The notes under the pieces: generated by a model
The model's input: the letters and a program-made list of their open reading frames with translations, nothing else
Told to the model about the DNA's origin: nothing
Databases searched by the model: none
Shown: piece after piece, positions 22,301 to 32,109 of the stretch
Position numbering within the stretch: position 1 is the first letter of the stretch
Layout: every line of letters starts with the position of its first letter
NCBI GenBank assembly: GCA_013399895.1
Contig: VXBA01005720.1
Coordinates: forward strand, 425,226 to 489,225
Direction of reading: 5' to 3'
Length of the DNA: 64,000 nucleotides
Origin: Serilophus lunatus
Lineage: Eukaryota; Chordata; Aves; Passeriformes; Eurylaimidae
Program-made: the position numbers and the translations under genes

Positions 22301-25300
22301 TTGCAGAGGAATTTGGCAGCTGCAGTACCCAGCACAGCCAGTGCAGTTGGAGATGTGCATGATGTCACTTTAACTCCTGAAAGCCCTTAGGTGACACCAG
22401 TGACAGCAGGGCTGTGGTGGCAGTGCCCTGCCCTGGGAGAACCAGCTGCACAAGATCCAGTGTTACACAAAGAACCAGTGACAGCCTGGTCCTGCTGGAG
22501 AGCCTCAAGTCCCTTGGTGCCAGCACTGAGTGACCCAGAGCTTGTCCCTGAGCATCCCACTGCTCCCAGTGTGGCTGTGGGTTAATCTGGGAGTTGCTCT
22601 TGTTTCACCTCTGGTCTTTCAACTTCCAAACAACTCAAAAGTGTGATTCTGAGCAATGACTGAGGGTTTCTCCTGGAGCATGGGTGGGCAGGGCTCCCCA
22701 TTGCTCCTTCAGGTGCCCAGGGGTGGGAACACCACACCAAGAACTGGGGGACCACACTGATCTCACACCAGCCAACACCATGTCTGGGGTGTGCATCTTC
22801 TTGGGTCCAAATTTAGGGGTTGGATCTGCTTCCCATAACAGGGAGCAGCTGCTGGTAAAGCCCCCTTGTAACAGCTGGGGAACAGAAAACATCTCTGTTT
22901 CTGAGGATGACCTTTGAGGAATAAACCCCAGAGATCACTGACAACAAGTTGTTGTCCCAAGGGGAAGTGAAAGTCCATACACAGGGATGTGGGAGGGGTT
23001 TGGTGACAGATCAGCTGGTTTTGGTGAAATGTTTTTAATTTGGAAAGGGCTGATCCTTGCTGTGAGGGCAGTTTCCTGGCCAAGCTGATGGAAGTGCTGG
23101 TGGTTGGGAAGCCCCAGGCCCAGGCTTGCAGGAGAAGGAGATGAGCAATGTGTGTTCTTAAACTGCAATTAGGAGCAAATTCTGAGTTAAAGGCCATGAC
23201 CCCTGTGACTCCAGCACTGGGTGTGGATGCTTGTGTGCATTTTATATCTTACTTAAGAACCACTGGCAAGATAAAGGGGAATAAAGGGGGAATAAAGGAA
23301 GATTCTTTCTGTCCCTGCAGTCAGACAGCTGGAGCCCCATGGGACTGCCAGTGTGGCTGCTCATTCTGATGATCCTTGGGAAGGTGCTGAGTACATGAGC
23401 ATCCCCAGCATCCATGTGGCCACTGATATCCAGAAGTGGAGGATGGGGGGATCTCAGGGAAGCTGGAGACCCTTAAAACAGCCTCCAGGTTGTGCAGCTC
23501 CTCTTCCCAGCTCTGGAAAACATCCTGCTCCTTCCCCTGTGTGCTCCTGGCTCGTTCCCTGACTGTTTTCTGAGCTCCTTGGCATCCAGCAGAGCTGTTG
23601 GCTGGTGATTGAATTAGGGGAGCTGCAGCCATATCTTGCTCAGCCAGATTTGGTTCCAGTAAGGAGTAATCACCAGAGTGGTTTTGCTCAGTTCCACAGC
23701 CCAGAGGGATTCTCTGCAGGGATGGGCAGAGCTCTCACGTGAAGGACCTCGTGTCACAGAATCCCACAATGGTTTGGGTTGGAAGGGACATTAAAGCCCA
23801 TCCAGTGCCACCCCTGCCCTGGGCAGGGACACCTCCCACTGTCCCAGGGGGCTCCAACCTGCCCTTGGACACTCCCAGGGATGGGGCAGCCACAGCTTCT
23901 CTGAGCACCCTGTGCCAGGGCCTGCCCACCCTCCCAGCCAGGAATTCCTTCCCAATATCCCATCCAAATCCACCCTTTGCAGCAGCAGACACTGCTCTCC
24001 TTGCAGCAGAGGAGGGGGTGAGCAGGGCAGCACTGACCAGCTCTGTTCTCTTCCAGGTTTCCTGGCCTTCCTTTGGTTTGTAGCCTTCTGCTTCCTGGCC
24101 AACCAGTGGCAGCAGACGACGATGACCAGGGGCTTTTCGCAGGGTGCAGACGCTGCACGAGCAGCCATCACCTTCTCCTTCTTCTCCATCATCATGTGGG
24201 TGAGTTCAGCTCAGAGCTGAGCTGGGGGCAGGAGAAACCCAACCTGCCCAGCTGCTCTGGGCTCAGTGCTGAGCTGGAGGAGGGATCTGGGGCCTGCTTT
24301 GGAGAAGTGAATCCTGCAGGGCAGCGAGGGGCTGTACTGAGGAAGCTGTGGGTCCTCCATGGGTGAAACTGGTGGTTTCTTGCCCAGGAAGCATCAACTC
24401 AGTCCCTTCTCTCTGGGGGAGTTCCAGGCTCCCCCTTCTCCCACAGCTGGGAAGTTGTGTTTCCATTGCAAACGTGCCACCAGCCACGAGCTGCCCAGAT
24501 TTTGGGGCCTCATTAGAGCCCTGGGGGCAGCTCAGTTGGAAGCAAACGAGTCCCCAGGAGCAGATCACTGGGGTGGGATGGCAGGGGGATTTGGGCAGCT
24601 CTCAGGCTCATCAGCTCACTGGAGAAGCCAGGCTGGTCCCTCTGCTGTCCACCCAGAGGCAGGGGCTTTGTAGAAACCCCCTTTGCTCCCAGTTTTGCCC
24701 AGGACAGTGCAGGGGCAGGGGAGCATCTTTCAGGGCTGTACAAACCCCTTTCCCACTGCTGCTGGACCCCACATGTACTGGGGGGGGCTGGTGCCACTCA
24801 AGGGGCTCCTGCTCCAGAGGCCATGTGTGGAGAGGCAGAAATGGCTCCGTGTTACCTCAATTCTTACCCAATTTTTCCTGGGCAGAGGGAGCCCCAGGCT
24901 GTGCAGTAATTCCATATTGCCTTAAGAGAATTGAGGCAAAAGCCAGTCCAAGCCTTTCCAGCAGCAGCTCCTCACCAGTTCAGCTGCTCCCTGCTTTATG
25001 CTTATCCAAATAAATCTCTTCTAATCCCAGCTCCCCACGGCTCTTCTCCATCACTGCATTGCCTGACTGCCCACTGAGTGCAGCCCCCCAGGAAGGGCAG
25101 TGGGTGGGATGTCCCCCATCCCATCAGCATGTGCTCCCACCCCAGGGAGGGCAGTGGGGACACCAGTCCCCTGTTACCATCCCCCAAGGACAGTCAGGCT
25201 CGTTGGGAAACCATTCTCTGTGTCTACAGGCACTTTTTCCCCCCCCTCCACCTCCTGAGCCTGTCATTTAAAAACTAATTGACTTGTTAATGAAACCTCC

Positions 25301-26343
25301 TGAAATGAGAACGAGCACTCGTGGCTCTGCCACCCACATTTCCCACCCTTTGTGACCTCAATTGTGCCAACCTGGAACTGGAGGGTGAAGGAGCCTCGGC
25401 AGAACTGACCTATTTTCCTGGGCTGGCACTCAGCAGTTTTTCCCTCCCTGCAGCAGATGGTTTGTTGGTGCCAAATCTGCNNNNNNNNNNNNNNNNNNNN
25501 NNNNNNNNNNNNNNNNNNNNNNNNNNNNNNNNNNNNNNNNNNNNNNNNNNNNNNNNNNNNNNNNNNNNNNNNNNNNNNNNNNNNNNNNNNNNNNNNNNNN
25601 NNNNNNNNNNNNNNNNNNNNNNNNNNNNNNNNNNNNNNNNNNNNNNNNNNNNNNNNNNNNNNNNNNNNNNNNNNNNNNNNNNNNNNNNNNNNNNNNNNNN
25701 NNNNNNNNNNNNNNNNNNNNNNNNNNNNNNNNNNNNNNNNNNNNNNNNNNNNNNNNNNNNNNNNNNNNNNNNNNNNNNNNNNNNNNNNNNNNNNNNNNNN
25801 NNNNNNNNNNNNNNNNNNNNNNNNNNNNNNNNNNNNNNNNNNNNNNNNNAAATGTGAGATTCTCTGGGGGGGATTGTGAGATCCTGAGTGGGATATTGTG
25901 GGATCCTGGGGAGGGATTGTGGGATCCTGTGGATATTGTGGGATCCTGTGGTTACTGTGGGATCCTGTGCATATTGTGGGATCCTGTGCATTGGGATCCT
26001 GGGGAGGGGCACTGTAGGATCCCGTGCATATTTTAGGATCCCGTGCATATTGTGGGATCCCCGTGGGTGGTACTGTGTGATGCCGGGGGCTCCGAGGGAT
26101 GCCCTCAGCAGCGCCCCTGAGCCGCGTGTCCTCCCCCTGCAGGTGGTGCTGGCAGCGAGGGCGCTGCAGAGGTACCGCCTGGGCACGGACATGTCCCTCT
26201 TTGCCACCGAGCAGCTCAGTGCCGACCCCCCCGGCGGCTCCTCCTACCCCGGGTACCCCGAGGGCAGCGACACCTACCAGAGCCCACCCTTCAGCGACAC
26301 CTTGGAGGCCACCCCGAAAGGGTACCAAGTGCCAGCCTACTGA
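10094..26343 (+). CDS. SYNGR3: Synaptogyrin-3, complete four-exon coding sequence
   Basis: Exons 10094-10192, 18592-18832, 24057-24199 and 26143-26343 join with GT-AG introns and matching phases (0, 1, 0) into 227 codons plus TGA; human SYNGR3 has 229 aa. The product is a four-pass MARVEL-domain protein of synaptic vesicles, reported to interact with the dopamine transporter. Visible features: N-terminal MEGASFGAG; hydrophobic segments at about 28-45, 71-93, 105-127 and 147-168; QISSVKDRKRAVLLDLGFSG in the cytosolic loop and start of TM3; and a tyrosine-rich cytosolic tail ending PKGYQVPAY. The RLGTDMSLFATEQLS block and tail select SYNGR3 over SYNGR1 or SYNGR2. The start has a purine at -3 (AAGATGG). 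One oddity is Cys47 in VNECYVN, where the human paralogues I recall have Gly. Identification is by recalled similarity and synteny. Confidence 0.96.
12239..12257. repeat. (GT)n microsatellite
   Basis: About nine GT dinucleotides in SYNGR3 intron 1. Confidence 0.8.
13340..13690 (+). mobile_element. CR1 LINE, ORF2 3'-region fragment
   Basis: Sense-order CR1 reverse-transcriptase-region blocks are visible: GTCAACAGCTCGATGTCCAG, GTGGTGTCCTCAGGGG, AAGCTGTGTGGTGCGGTGGA, CAGGCTGGAGAGGTGGGGCT and GGATTGGGAGCAGCCCTGAG. Small indels break the ancestral frame, so this is a dead relic. It lies upstream in the element from the 3'-end pieces seen elsewhere in the window. Confidence 0.8.
15322..15500 (-). 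mobile_element. CR1 LINE 3' end
   Basis: Reverse-complement CR1 3' end. The + strand reads GGTTGGGTTGGAAGGGACC, then GCAGGGACACCTCCCACTGT, then a TGGACACTCCCAGGG block, then GATTCCTTCCCAACATCCCA. Confidence 0.85.
16637..16668. repeat. (GAT)n / (GGT)n microsatellite
   Basis: Short imperfect trinucleotide run with five to six uninterrupted GAT units, in SYNGR3 intron 1. Confidence 0.75.
17046..17300 (-). mobile_element. CR1 LINE 3' end, long copy
   Basis: Well-preserved reverse-complement CR1 3' end. It starts ATTACAGAATAACTGAGGTT, followed by GGAAAAGCCCTTCAAGATCA, then the GAAGAAATTCCTCCTGATGT and CCAACCTAAACCTTCCCTGG blocks. The 245-codon open frame over it is incidental. Confidence 0.9.
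18995..20728. repeat. Perfect 40-bp tandem array (about 42 identical units)
   Basis: The unit is two diverged 20-bp halves, gtgctatgtccgactggtct and a partner reading gtgtcatgtccctctggtct (16 of 20 identical). From 19021 to 20700 the 40-bp unit repeats 42 times with no visible substitution. Half-unit variants (cccctggtct, ccactggtct) cap both ends. Two-step growth is implied: 20-bp duplication, divergence, then expansion of the 40-bp dimer. The + strand unit has no stop in any phase. Because 40 is not a multiple of 3, all three forward frames carry the same 40-residue period, which gives three false frames of about 600 codons. It is intronic, 160 bp after SYNGR3 exon 2. Confidence 0.98.
21475..21655 (-). 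mobile_element. CR1 LINE 3' end
   Basis: Reverse-complement CR1 tail beginning ATAGAATCCTGGAATGGTTT, with the GGGACACCTCCCACTGTCCC block and a GATGGGGCAGCCACAGCTTC block. A short deletion follows GGTTGGAAG. Confidence 0.87.
23752..23970 (-). mobile_element. CR1 LINE 3' end upstream of SYNGR3 exon 3
   Basis: Reverse-complement CR1 3' end (TCACAGAATCCCACAATGGT, then the ACACCTCCCACTGTCCCAGG block, then GGAATTCCTTCCCAATATCC). It ends about 85 bp before the exon 3 acceptor. Confidence 0.9.
25481..25849. other. Assembly gap (369 N)
   Basis: Run of N inside SYNGR3 intron 3, directly bordered on its right by a minisatellite, so the true repeat is probably longer than assembled. Confidence 0.99.
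25852..26080. repeat. Minisatellite with GTGGGATCCTG core
   Basis: About ten imperfect units of roughly 19-26 bp share the core ATTGTGGGATCCTGTG, many carrying a GGATCC site. It runs from the gap to about 60 bp upstream of the exon 4 acceptor. Confidence 0.9.
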
Positions 26344-26528
26344 GGGTGCCCCGGGGGCAGCCCCGGCTCCAGCCCCTCCCAGATGTGTTCAGCCCCTTTA
26401 TTAGCTCGTTGTGCAGTGAATTCTGTACGGTGGTATTGGTTCTTGTCTTACCTGTCGCAGGGTTTCTAAAAGCAGTGTTCCCTCTAAGCCAGAAGGAAGG
26501 AAAGTTGTTGCCACGTGCGGGGAAGGTG

Positions 26529-26534
26529 AATAAA
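26529..26534 (+). terminator. SYNGR3: Proximal SYNGR3 poly(A) signal
   Basis: AATAAA 186 bp after the stop codon, in a context followed by TG-rich sequence (GGTGCTGGGTGTTG). A good candidate for the short isoform. Confidence 0.6.
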
Positions 26535-29191
26535 CGCCCTCTCTGAGCCTTCGGTGCTGGGTGTTGCCTCTGCTGGGAAAGCCCAGGACACCTTTTCTCT
26601 TGGAAAATAGTAGCTGAGAAGTTATTTATCTCGTTCTTCCAGAGCTAACACAGAATCTGTCGGAGGTGGGTGGGCAGCGGGGAGGGCTGGGCAGAGCTTT
26701 CCAGTCCATGTTCCGTGGAAAGTGCCAAATTTACAAGGAAATAAGTGGTGTCTGTGTTACCTTTCTTTGTATATATCTACTGTAGAAAGCAAATACCCAA
26801 ACAGGTGTTTCAAACTTGGCTTAGAGGCACAGGGGGGGGCACAGCAGGTCAGGGGCAGGGGCAATATCCAGGTTAATTCTGCACTTCGATGGTCCAGGGT
26901 GTAAAAAGTTACTGCTTGAAACTGGGAGGCAGTTGAGCAGTAGCTGCTAATTGGGAATAGCCTGTGACCAGTGGGAATACAGCACGTTGGGGTCCCATTC
27001 CTTCACCAGGGGCTGGGAAGTTTGCAGATTCACAAGGAGTTTCTGGTTGGCAGCACGGCCCCAGCCCCGAGGGTGGGGAGGCTCACACTCCAAGGCCATT
27101 AGGAGCAATATTGGACTTGTCTTTTTATTCTGGGAGCAGCCACCAGCTGTCAGCTGCAGCAGAACCCCAGGAGGGGACACGTGTGTCCCCCTGCAGTCTC
27201 CAGAAATGAGGAATTCAGACAGGGAACTGGAAAAGCCTCAGAGGCCATTAAGGTCCATCCCGTGTGAGCTCACAGCCCTGTGCTTGGAAAGGAGTGGAGA
27301 GCAGGGGCAAGGGAGAGCTCCCAGGAAACAGGCTCAGTTTGGGGCTTCAGCTGCAGAATTCCTGCCTTGTAAAAACCACAAAATGTGTCAAATCCAGTGG
27401 GTCCCTGTCAGCTTCCCCTGCCAGTTTTCCTTGCTGGTGCCCGTGTGGCAGCTGATCCAGGCCATGTGTCACTGAGGACTGAGCAGAGGAGCTGAAACTT
27501 GAATTCCAGCCCCCCTCAGTGGCAGTTCCACCCTTGGAGACCTTGGCTCTCCGGGGTCTTGCCTTGCCAGTTCACTCCAGCAAAGCTGCTGCTGCCTTGG
27601 ACCTCGTGAGGAGCAATAGTCACCTCCTGCCCCTCCCCGTGGAGCAGGTCCTGTCATCATCACACAGCTCATTTCTGCTGCTGAATTGCATTTAAATGCA
27701 CTAATTAATAAGCAGCAAAGCCTCCTTACCAAGCACATTCCCTGCCTCCCTCCATCCAGGCCGGGTCCCACGTGCATTCCCAGCGAGGGCTGCCTGTGCC
27801 AACACTGAGCTCCTCACAGGTGCCTGGCAGGGGACACCCAGACCCCAGTGTAGCCTGAATGAATTCCAGGATCTCTGTGATTCTATGGAGTCAAGTCTTG
27901 GCTGGGCAAGGAAAAACCCCAAGGATTTTAATACAGGGTCTGGTAGAACCGTAGCAATATTTTCCTTAGAGGGAACACTGAAACTTTAGCAGCACAACCA
28001 GTACTTGTGTTAATATTTTAGCAAAATTATAATCAATTTAAATGTTTAAATTGATTGTACGTGAGATAATGTTCGTTGGGTACAGTGTATTTTTTTTCTA
28101 ACTATAATCTAACTGTTCCAGAGTTTCCTTGTATCAGTAAAGAGCTAAAGCTGTGTCCTGCCCCGTGTCCCCCACCCCCCCGTGCTCGGTGTCACACGCT
28201 CTGAATGTCCTCCCCAAGGCCTGCATTGCCTTTCTTTGCCCCACACGCACAGCCTGGCACAGCCTGGCACAGCTCCAGCCCCTGCCTCAGGCTCCTGCTT
28301 CTTCCCAAGGTCGGCGGTTGGTTCCAGCTCCCAAAAAAATCAGTGTTGCCTTTACCTTGGAGGGGTGGCACTGGGCTGCTCTGCAGGGCAGGAGAGGAGG
28401 AGGAGGAAGAGCTTGGGCACCTGAGAGGCTTCCTGGCAGCGGGAAGGGGGGACAGATTGTTCCCTGATTAAACTGGAGTTGGGAATAACGTGTCCAGCCA
28501 CATCAACAGGGTTAACCCTGATCCCTCTGCACCAAAAACGCCAGTCCCTGGCAGTGGAGGGGAGCGTGTCCCTGCTGGGGTGGCACTGGGATGTGCAGCT
28601 GGACAGGCACAGCTGGAGTGTTTGTGCAGGGAATAGGGAGGGGTGTCTGTAGGATGTGGCCACGCTGGGGCAGGAGGGCACAACCCCAAAGAGCACCCGG
28701 GACACTCCGGCCTCGGGAGGAACATTCACCCCCCTGAGCCCAGCTCAGACCTCCCCGTTTGCAGAGTCACTGGTGGGGCTGTTGCCAAAGGCCCCACGTG
28801 CAGCCCCCCCAGCCCCGGGGGTCCCTCACCCTCTCGATTTAAACACACTCAGAGCCGGGGTGAGGTGACAGCCCCCAGCCTGGCCAGGGACACCCCGTGC
28901 CTGGAATCCTGCCTGGAATCCTCCCAGTGCCCCCAGTGCCCTGCAGTGCCTGTGGCAGCACATTGGGGTGTCTGTGACCCCTCGGGCAGAGCAGAGTGTT
29001 CAGCTGGGGCTGTAACTAAATACACCCCAACAGGCCCGTGGTCAGAGAACTGGAGCCATCAGTGCAGTGACTGTTGTTTATTGAGGGTTCAGGTATTTTG
29101 TAACACCCATTTTCAGCTTCTTTCTCCCCATTTTTTTTTCTCCCAGCCCATTTGCCCTGGTACAGTAACACTTGCTCCTTCAGAACCACTC

Positions 29192-29275
29192 AGAGTGCCA
29201 GGGCTGTTCCAAGAATGTGCCAGGACTGTCCCAAAACCATGCCAGGACTGTCCCAAAGCCATGCCAGGGCTGTGC
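29192..29275. repeat. Short 22-bp tandem repeat
   Basis: Three to four imperfect units of ATGCCAGGACTGTCCCAAA plus spacer, within the proposed SYNGR3 long 3' UTR. Confidence 0.8.
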
Positions 29276-30437
29276 CACCCTCACAAGCTGTTTGTATCCC
29301 TCTGTTCTTCCCAGAGCTCAGGACCCCCCAGCACCTGGAGCTCACAGAGGGCAGGGCCACACCGTGCCCAGACCAGCCCCAAAGCCTCTGTCAGCACTGA
29401 AATTGGGTGTAAAGAGCAGAATTCCAACAATCCCGTGCCTTTCCTGGAGCTCCATTGTGCCCAGTCCCTGCTCCAGGAGGCTCTGTCACAACGGGGGGGT
29501 TTCAGTGCTGAGGGAACCATGACGTGGGTTGTGCACAAGCACGTTAAAGGATTTGAAAGAATTGGAATTTTGCCCAACGTTTTAAGCTGTTCCTGGTGAG
29601 GTGGAAGCTTTGCTTGAGTGATGTTTAGTAAAACTATCCTCCCCTTTCCTGCCTCTGTGTCCTGGGGGCTGGAGCAGCCCCCGAGAGCAGATCCCTCCCT
29701 TTGTGCCACGTCAAGCAGCTGTGCCTGGACACAGGGATGAGTTTCCCACCAGTTCACATCACAACAAATGACACCCACATCATTTTTTTTCCCCTACTGT
29801 CCATCAGATCCTTACAGGGGTACTTTGTGCCCTTCCAGCCCCCAAACTGGCACAGTGCTGGCTGTGCCCATTGCTGCTCCGAGCTCCCACTAACCAAGGG
29901 CAGTGTAAATCCCATCCGTGTTCTGTGCAATGGGCACTGCTCCCAGTGAAAGCTGCTGTAGGTGTTTGTAGACTCCTCTCAGCCCGTGCTGGTGGCTCTG
30001 GTTCCACTCTGGTTTCCCCCTCATCTCGTTCTCAGCTACATTTTGACCCTCTGTGTGTCACAAGAGCCTCTCCCAGCCCAGGGAGGCTCAGAAACAGCTC
30101 TCACTGTCTCGACTTGAAACCCAAGTTCAGCTGCCTGGATTTTGTTGCAATACACATTTAAACCTCAGCTCCTTTAAGAGTTTTAATCTCCAACAGATCC
30201 CAACTGTGGTTTGGGAAGTTCAGTTTCTTTGCAGATACCTCTGTCTGAGCAGATGCTTCCAGGAGTTGCAGTTGTCACTTAACCTCTGTGCAGTGTAGTA
30301 TAAAGTGGACTGTGTATGGAAATAAGTTTAAAATGTTTACAATTTTGTATATATTATATATATAAAAATATCTTTTGAGAGAACAATCTGTGATTCTGTA
30401 TTTTCAGTGTCCGTGTAACCAACTGCAACATATTTTC

Positions 30438-30443
30438 AATAAA
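30438..30443 (+). terminator. SYNGR3: Distal SYNGR3 poly(A) signal
   Basis: AATAAA after an AT-rich stretch with ATATATAT runs typical of vertebrate 3' UTR ends. Predicted cleavage is at about 30455-30470. Confidence 0.55.
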
Positions 30444-30464
30444 GAGTTAAAAATGAATAGAAAA

Positions 30465-32109
30465 AAAGAATTTGGTAATAACTTTATTTAATCAGGTGAA
30501 CACAAGGAACAAAGAAACTGCAACATCAGGCCCCAGAGATCCAGAGCCTGGAGGGAAAGTCCTGGCAGCACCAGCCCAGGGAACTAGAGCTGCTGACAGA
30601 GAAAGAGCTGAAAACCAAGGGAAAGGGGAAGATGCATCTCAGCCCCCAAACAAACCCAAACCATACAAACCAAAGAGATGCCAGGAGGAGCCACCCAAAC
30701 CCCCCCTGTCCCTGCCCGGGGCACTGTGTCCCCATCCAGGATCCCAAGGGAGGCAGGACCAGGGAAATGTCACAGCTCCTCCTGGACTCGTGCAGTGTGT
30801 GAACAGCCATGCAGCCCAACTATCCTCCCCAGCCCCAGGCAAGTGTTCAAAACACTCTTAAATATTCAAAGAAGAAACCCAAAGCACTTTGCAGCCTGAG
30901 CAAGCAAAAATAATGTGTAAGGCAAGGAAAAGTGGCTGTAGCAGGACTAACTCTGAGCTCAGTGTCATAGAAATGATGCTTAGAGAAAAAGCTGTGTTTC
31001 ATCACTAGAAATTACATAAATTAATTGCAGCTTTATTTCTACGTGTTGGAAATAATTAAACCTGGAGATGGGATGGGACTGAACTACAGCCATGGAAGTG
31101 CACAGCAGGGACTTGGCACTCCATCACCTCAGAGCTGCTGCTGCTGCAGGAGGAGGAGTCACTTCAAAGGATGAAGAAATCCCCCTCTGAGAGGTGGAAT
31201 TTGGGGAGGCCAAAAAAACATGAGCAAAGCTACATCAGCCTGGTGTCACTGAGGGAGGTGCAGGTGTCAGACCACTGTAAACAGAGAAATGCACTTAAAG
31301 GCACTGCAGAAAACATGGTCAGTGATCAGCAGCATTTAATGTCCCAGGATGCTGTTGGGAGCTCCCACCAGTAATACATCCAAGAAATTAGAAAGATGGT
31401 AGTCATTAAATAAAATTCCCATGTGCTTTACAGAGGGTAAAGCCTTAATGCTGTTATTGTACATGCAGGGCTACAAAAATCAGTTTCTTGAAAGAACATG
31501 TTACAGAAAAAGTCAGAGGCAACTTCAAATCTTGCACAGATCAGCCCAGTCCTTCAAGCAGCAGAATTGATTCTGTTTGCAGCCAGGAAACTCTGCAGCC
31601 CAGTGTTTGAGTGCTCCTGGTCACACCAGTGAGCAGCATCTTTCCTGCACCTTTGTACCCCTGACTAGTGTGATCTTCACTGAAATAGCACAAAAGAAAT
31701 CAGAATGTTATAAGGGAAGCTGCTTCCATTCGTTTCAGTGATCCATAATCTTCCCCCACCCCAAAACCAGAAACCCCCAAACCAGATGCTTATTCCCCTA
31801 CTGTGTCCCCCTGTCATTCTGCAGATCAGAAAGGATTCCCAGCTATTGCATGTTCCAGGAGGAAGGAGCTCCTGGCCTGCCCCCTCTGCAGCTCAGCCTA
31901 ACCCTATCCCAGATTTTGGGAGCTCAGACTGTGAGAGGGGGATGAGCTCCAGCACATTCCCATGATCCCTTTGCCCCAGGAGGGCCCCCCACGTTACCTG
32001 CTCCTCACTGACTCAACCAGCACCAGCCCTCAGCCCCTCTGTGCTGCCAAACCTCGTTCCAAAAGTGCATCTCCAGAGGCAGAGCCTGGTCTGTGGGCCC
32101 TTGGGAAAG
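30465..32109 (-). other. ZNF598: Probable ZNF598 3' UTR
   Basis: A 1.6-kb stretch between the ZNF598 stop and its distal poly(A) candidate. No transposon or recognisable exon lies in it. Open frames are short and without family features. Confidence 0.55.
30483..30488 (-). terminator. ZNF598: Candidate distal ZNF598 poly(A) signal
   Basis: TTTATT on + is AATAAA on -. It lies 1.6 kb past the ZNF598 stop, and cleavage would fall near 30460-30475. Another - strand AATAAA at 31032-31037 would give a shorter form. Confidence 0.5.

Larger units (their letters stand above)
18833..24056 (+). other. SYNGR3: SYNGR3 intron 2
   Basis: A 5.2-kb intron with GTACCC donor and CTCTTCCAG acceptor. It contains the 40-bp tandem array starting about 160 bp after the donor and CR1 3' ends at 21475-21655 and 23752-23970. 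The rest, about 20.75-21.47 and 21.66-23.75 kb, shows no recognisable feature. Confidence 0.85.
24200..26142 (+). other. SYNGR3: SYNGR3 intron 3
   Basis: A 1.9-kb intron as assembled (GTGAGT donor, CTCCCCCTGCAG acceptor), interrupted by the second gap. No transposon was recognised. Its 3' part is a minisatellite. Confidence 0.85.
26344..30460 (+). other. SYNGR3: Probable SYNGR3 3' UTR (short and long forms)
   Basis: After the SYNGR3 stop there is no transposon and no coding signature for 4.1 kb. The stretch becomes AT-rich at about 27.9-28.1 and 30.3-30.46 kb. AATAAA hexamers at 26529 and 30438 would give a 0.2-kb and a 4.1-kb 3' UTR. TGTATATA words, matching the Pumilio site TGTANATA, occur at 26768 and 30346. 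A few 22-bp tandem units lie at 29192-29275. The long form is inferred from these signals and from the convergent ZNF598 end. Confidence 0.55.

Noticed and set aside
25264..26343. Open frames of 140-354 codons around 25.3-26.3 kb
   Set aside because: They cross the second gap and the GGATCC minisatellite; only exon 4 of SYNGR3 is real.
27845..27900. Possible CR1 terminal relic (GTGATTCTATGGAG)
   Set aside because: Only a dozen bases match the ATTCTATGATTCTAT tail, too few to call.
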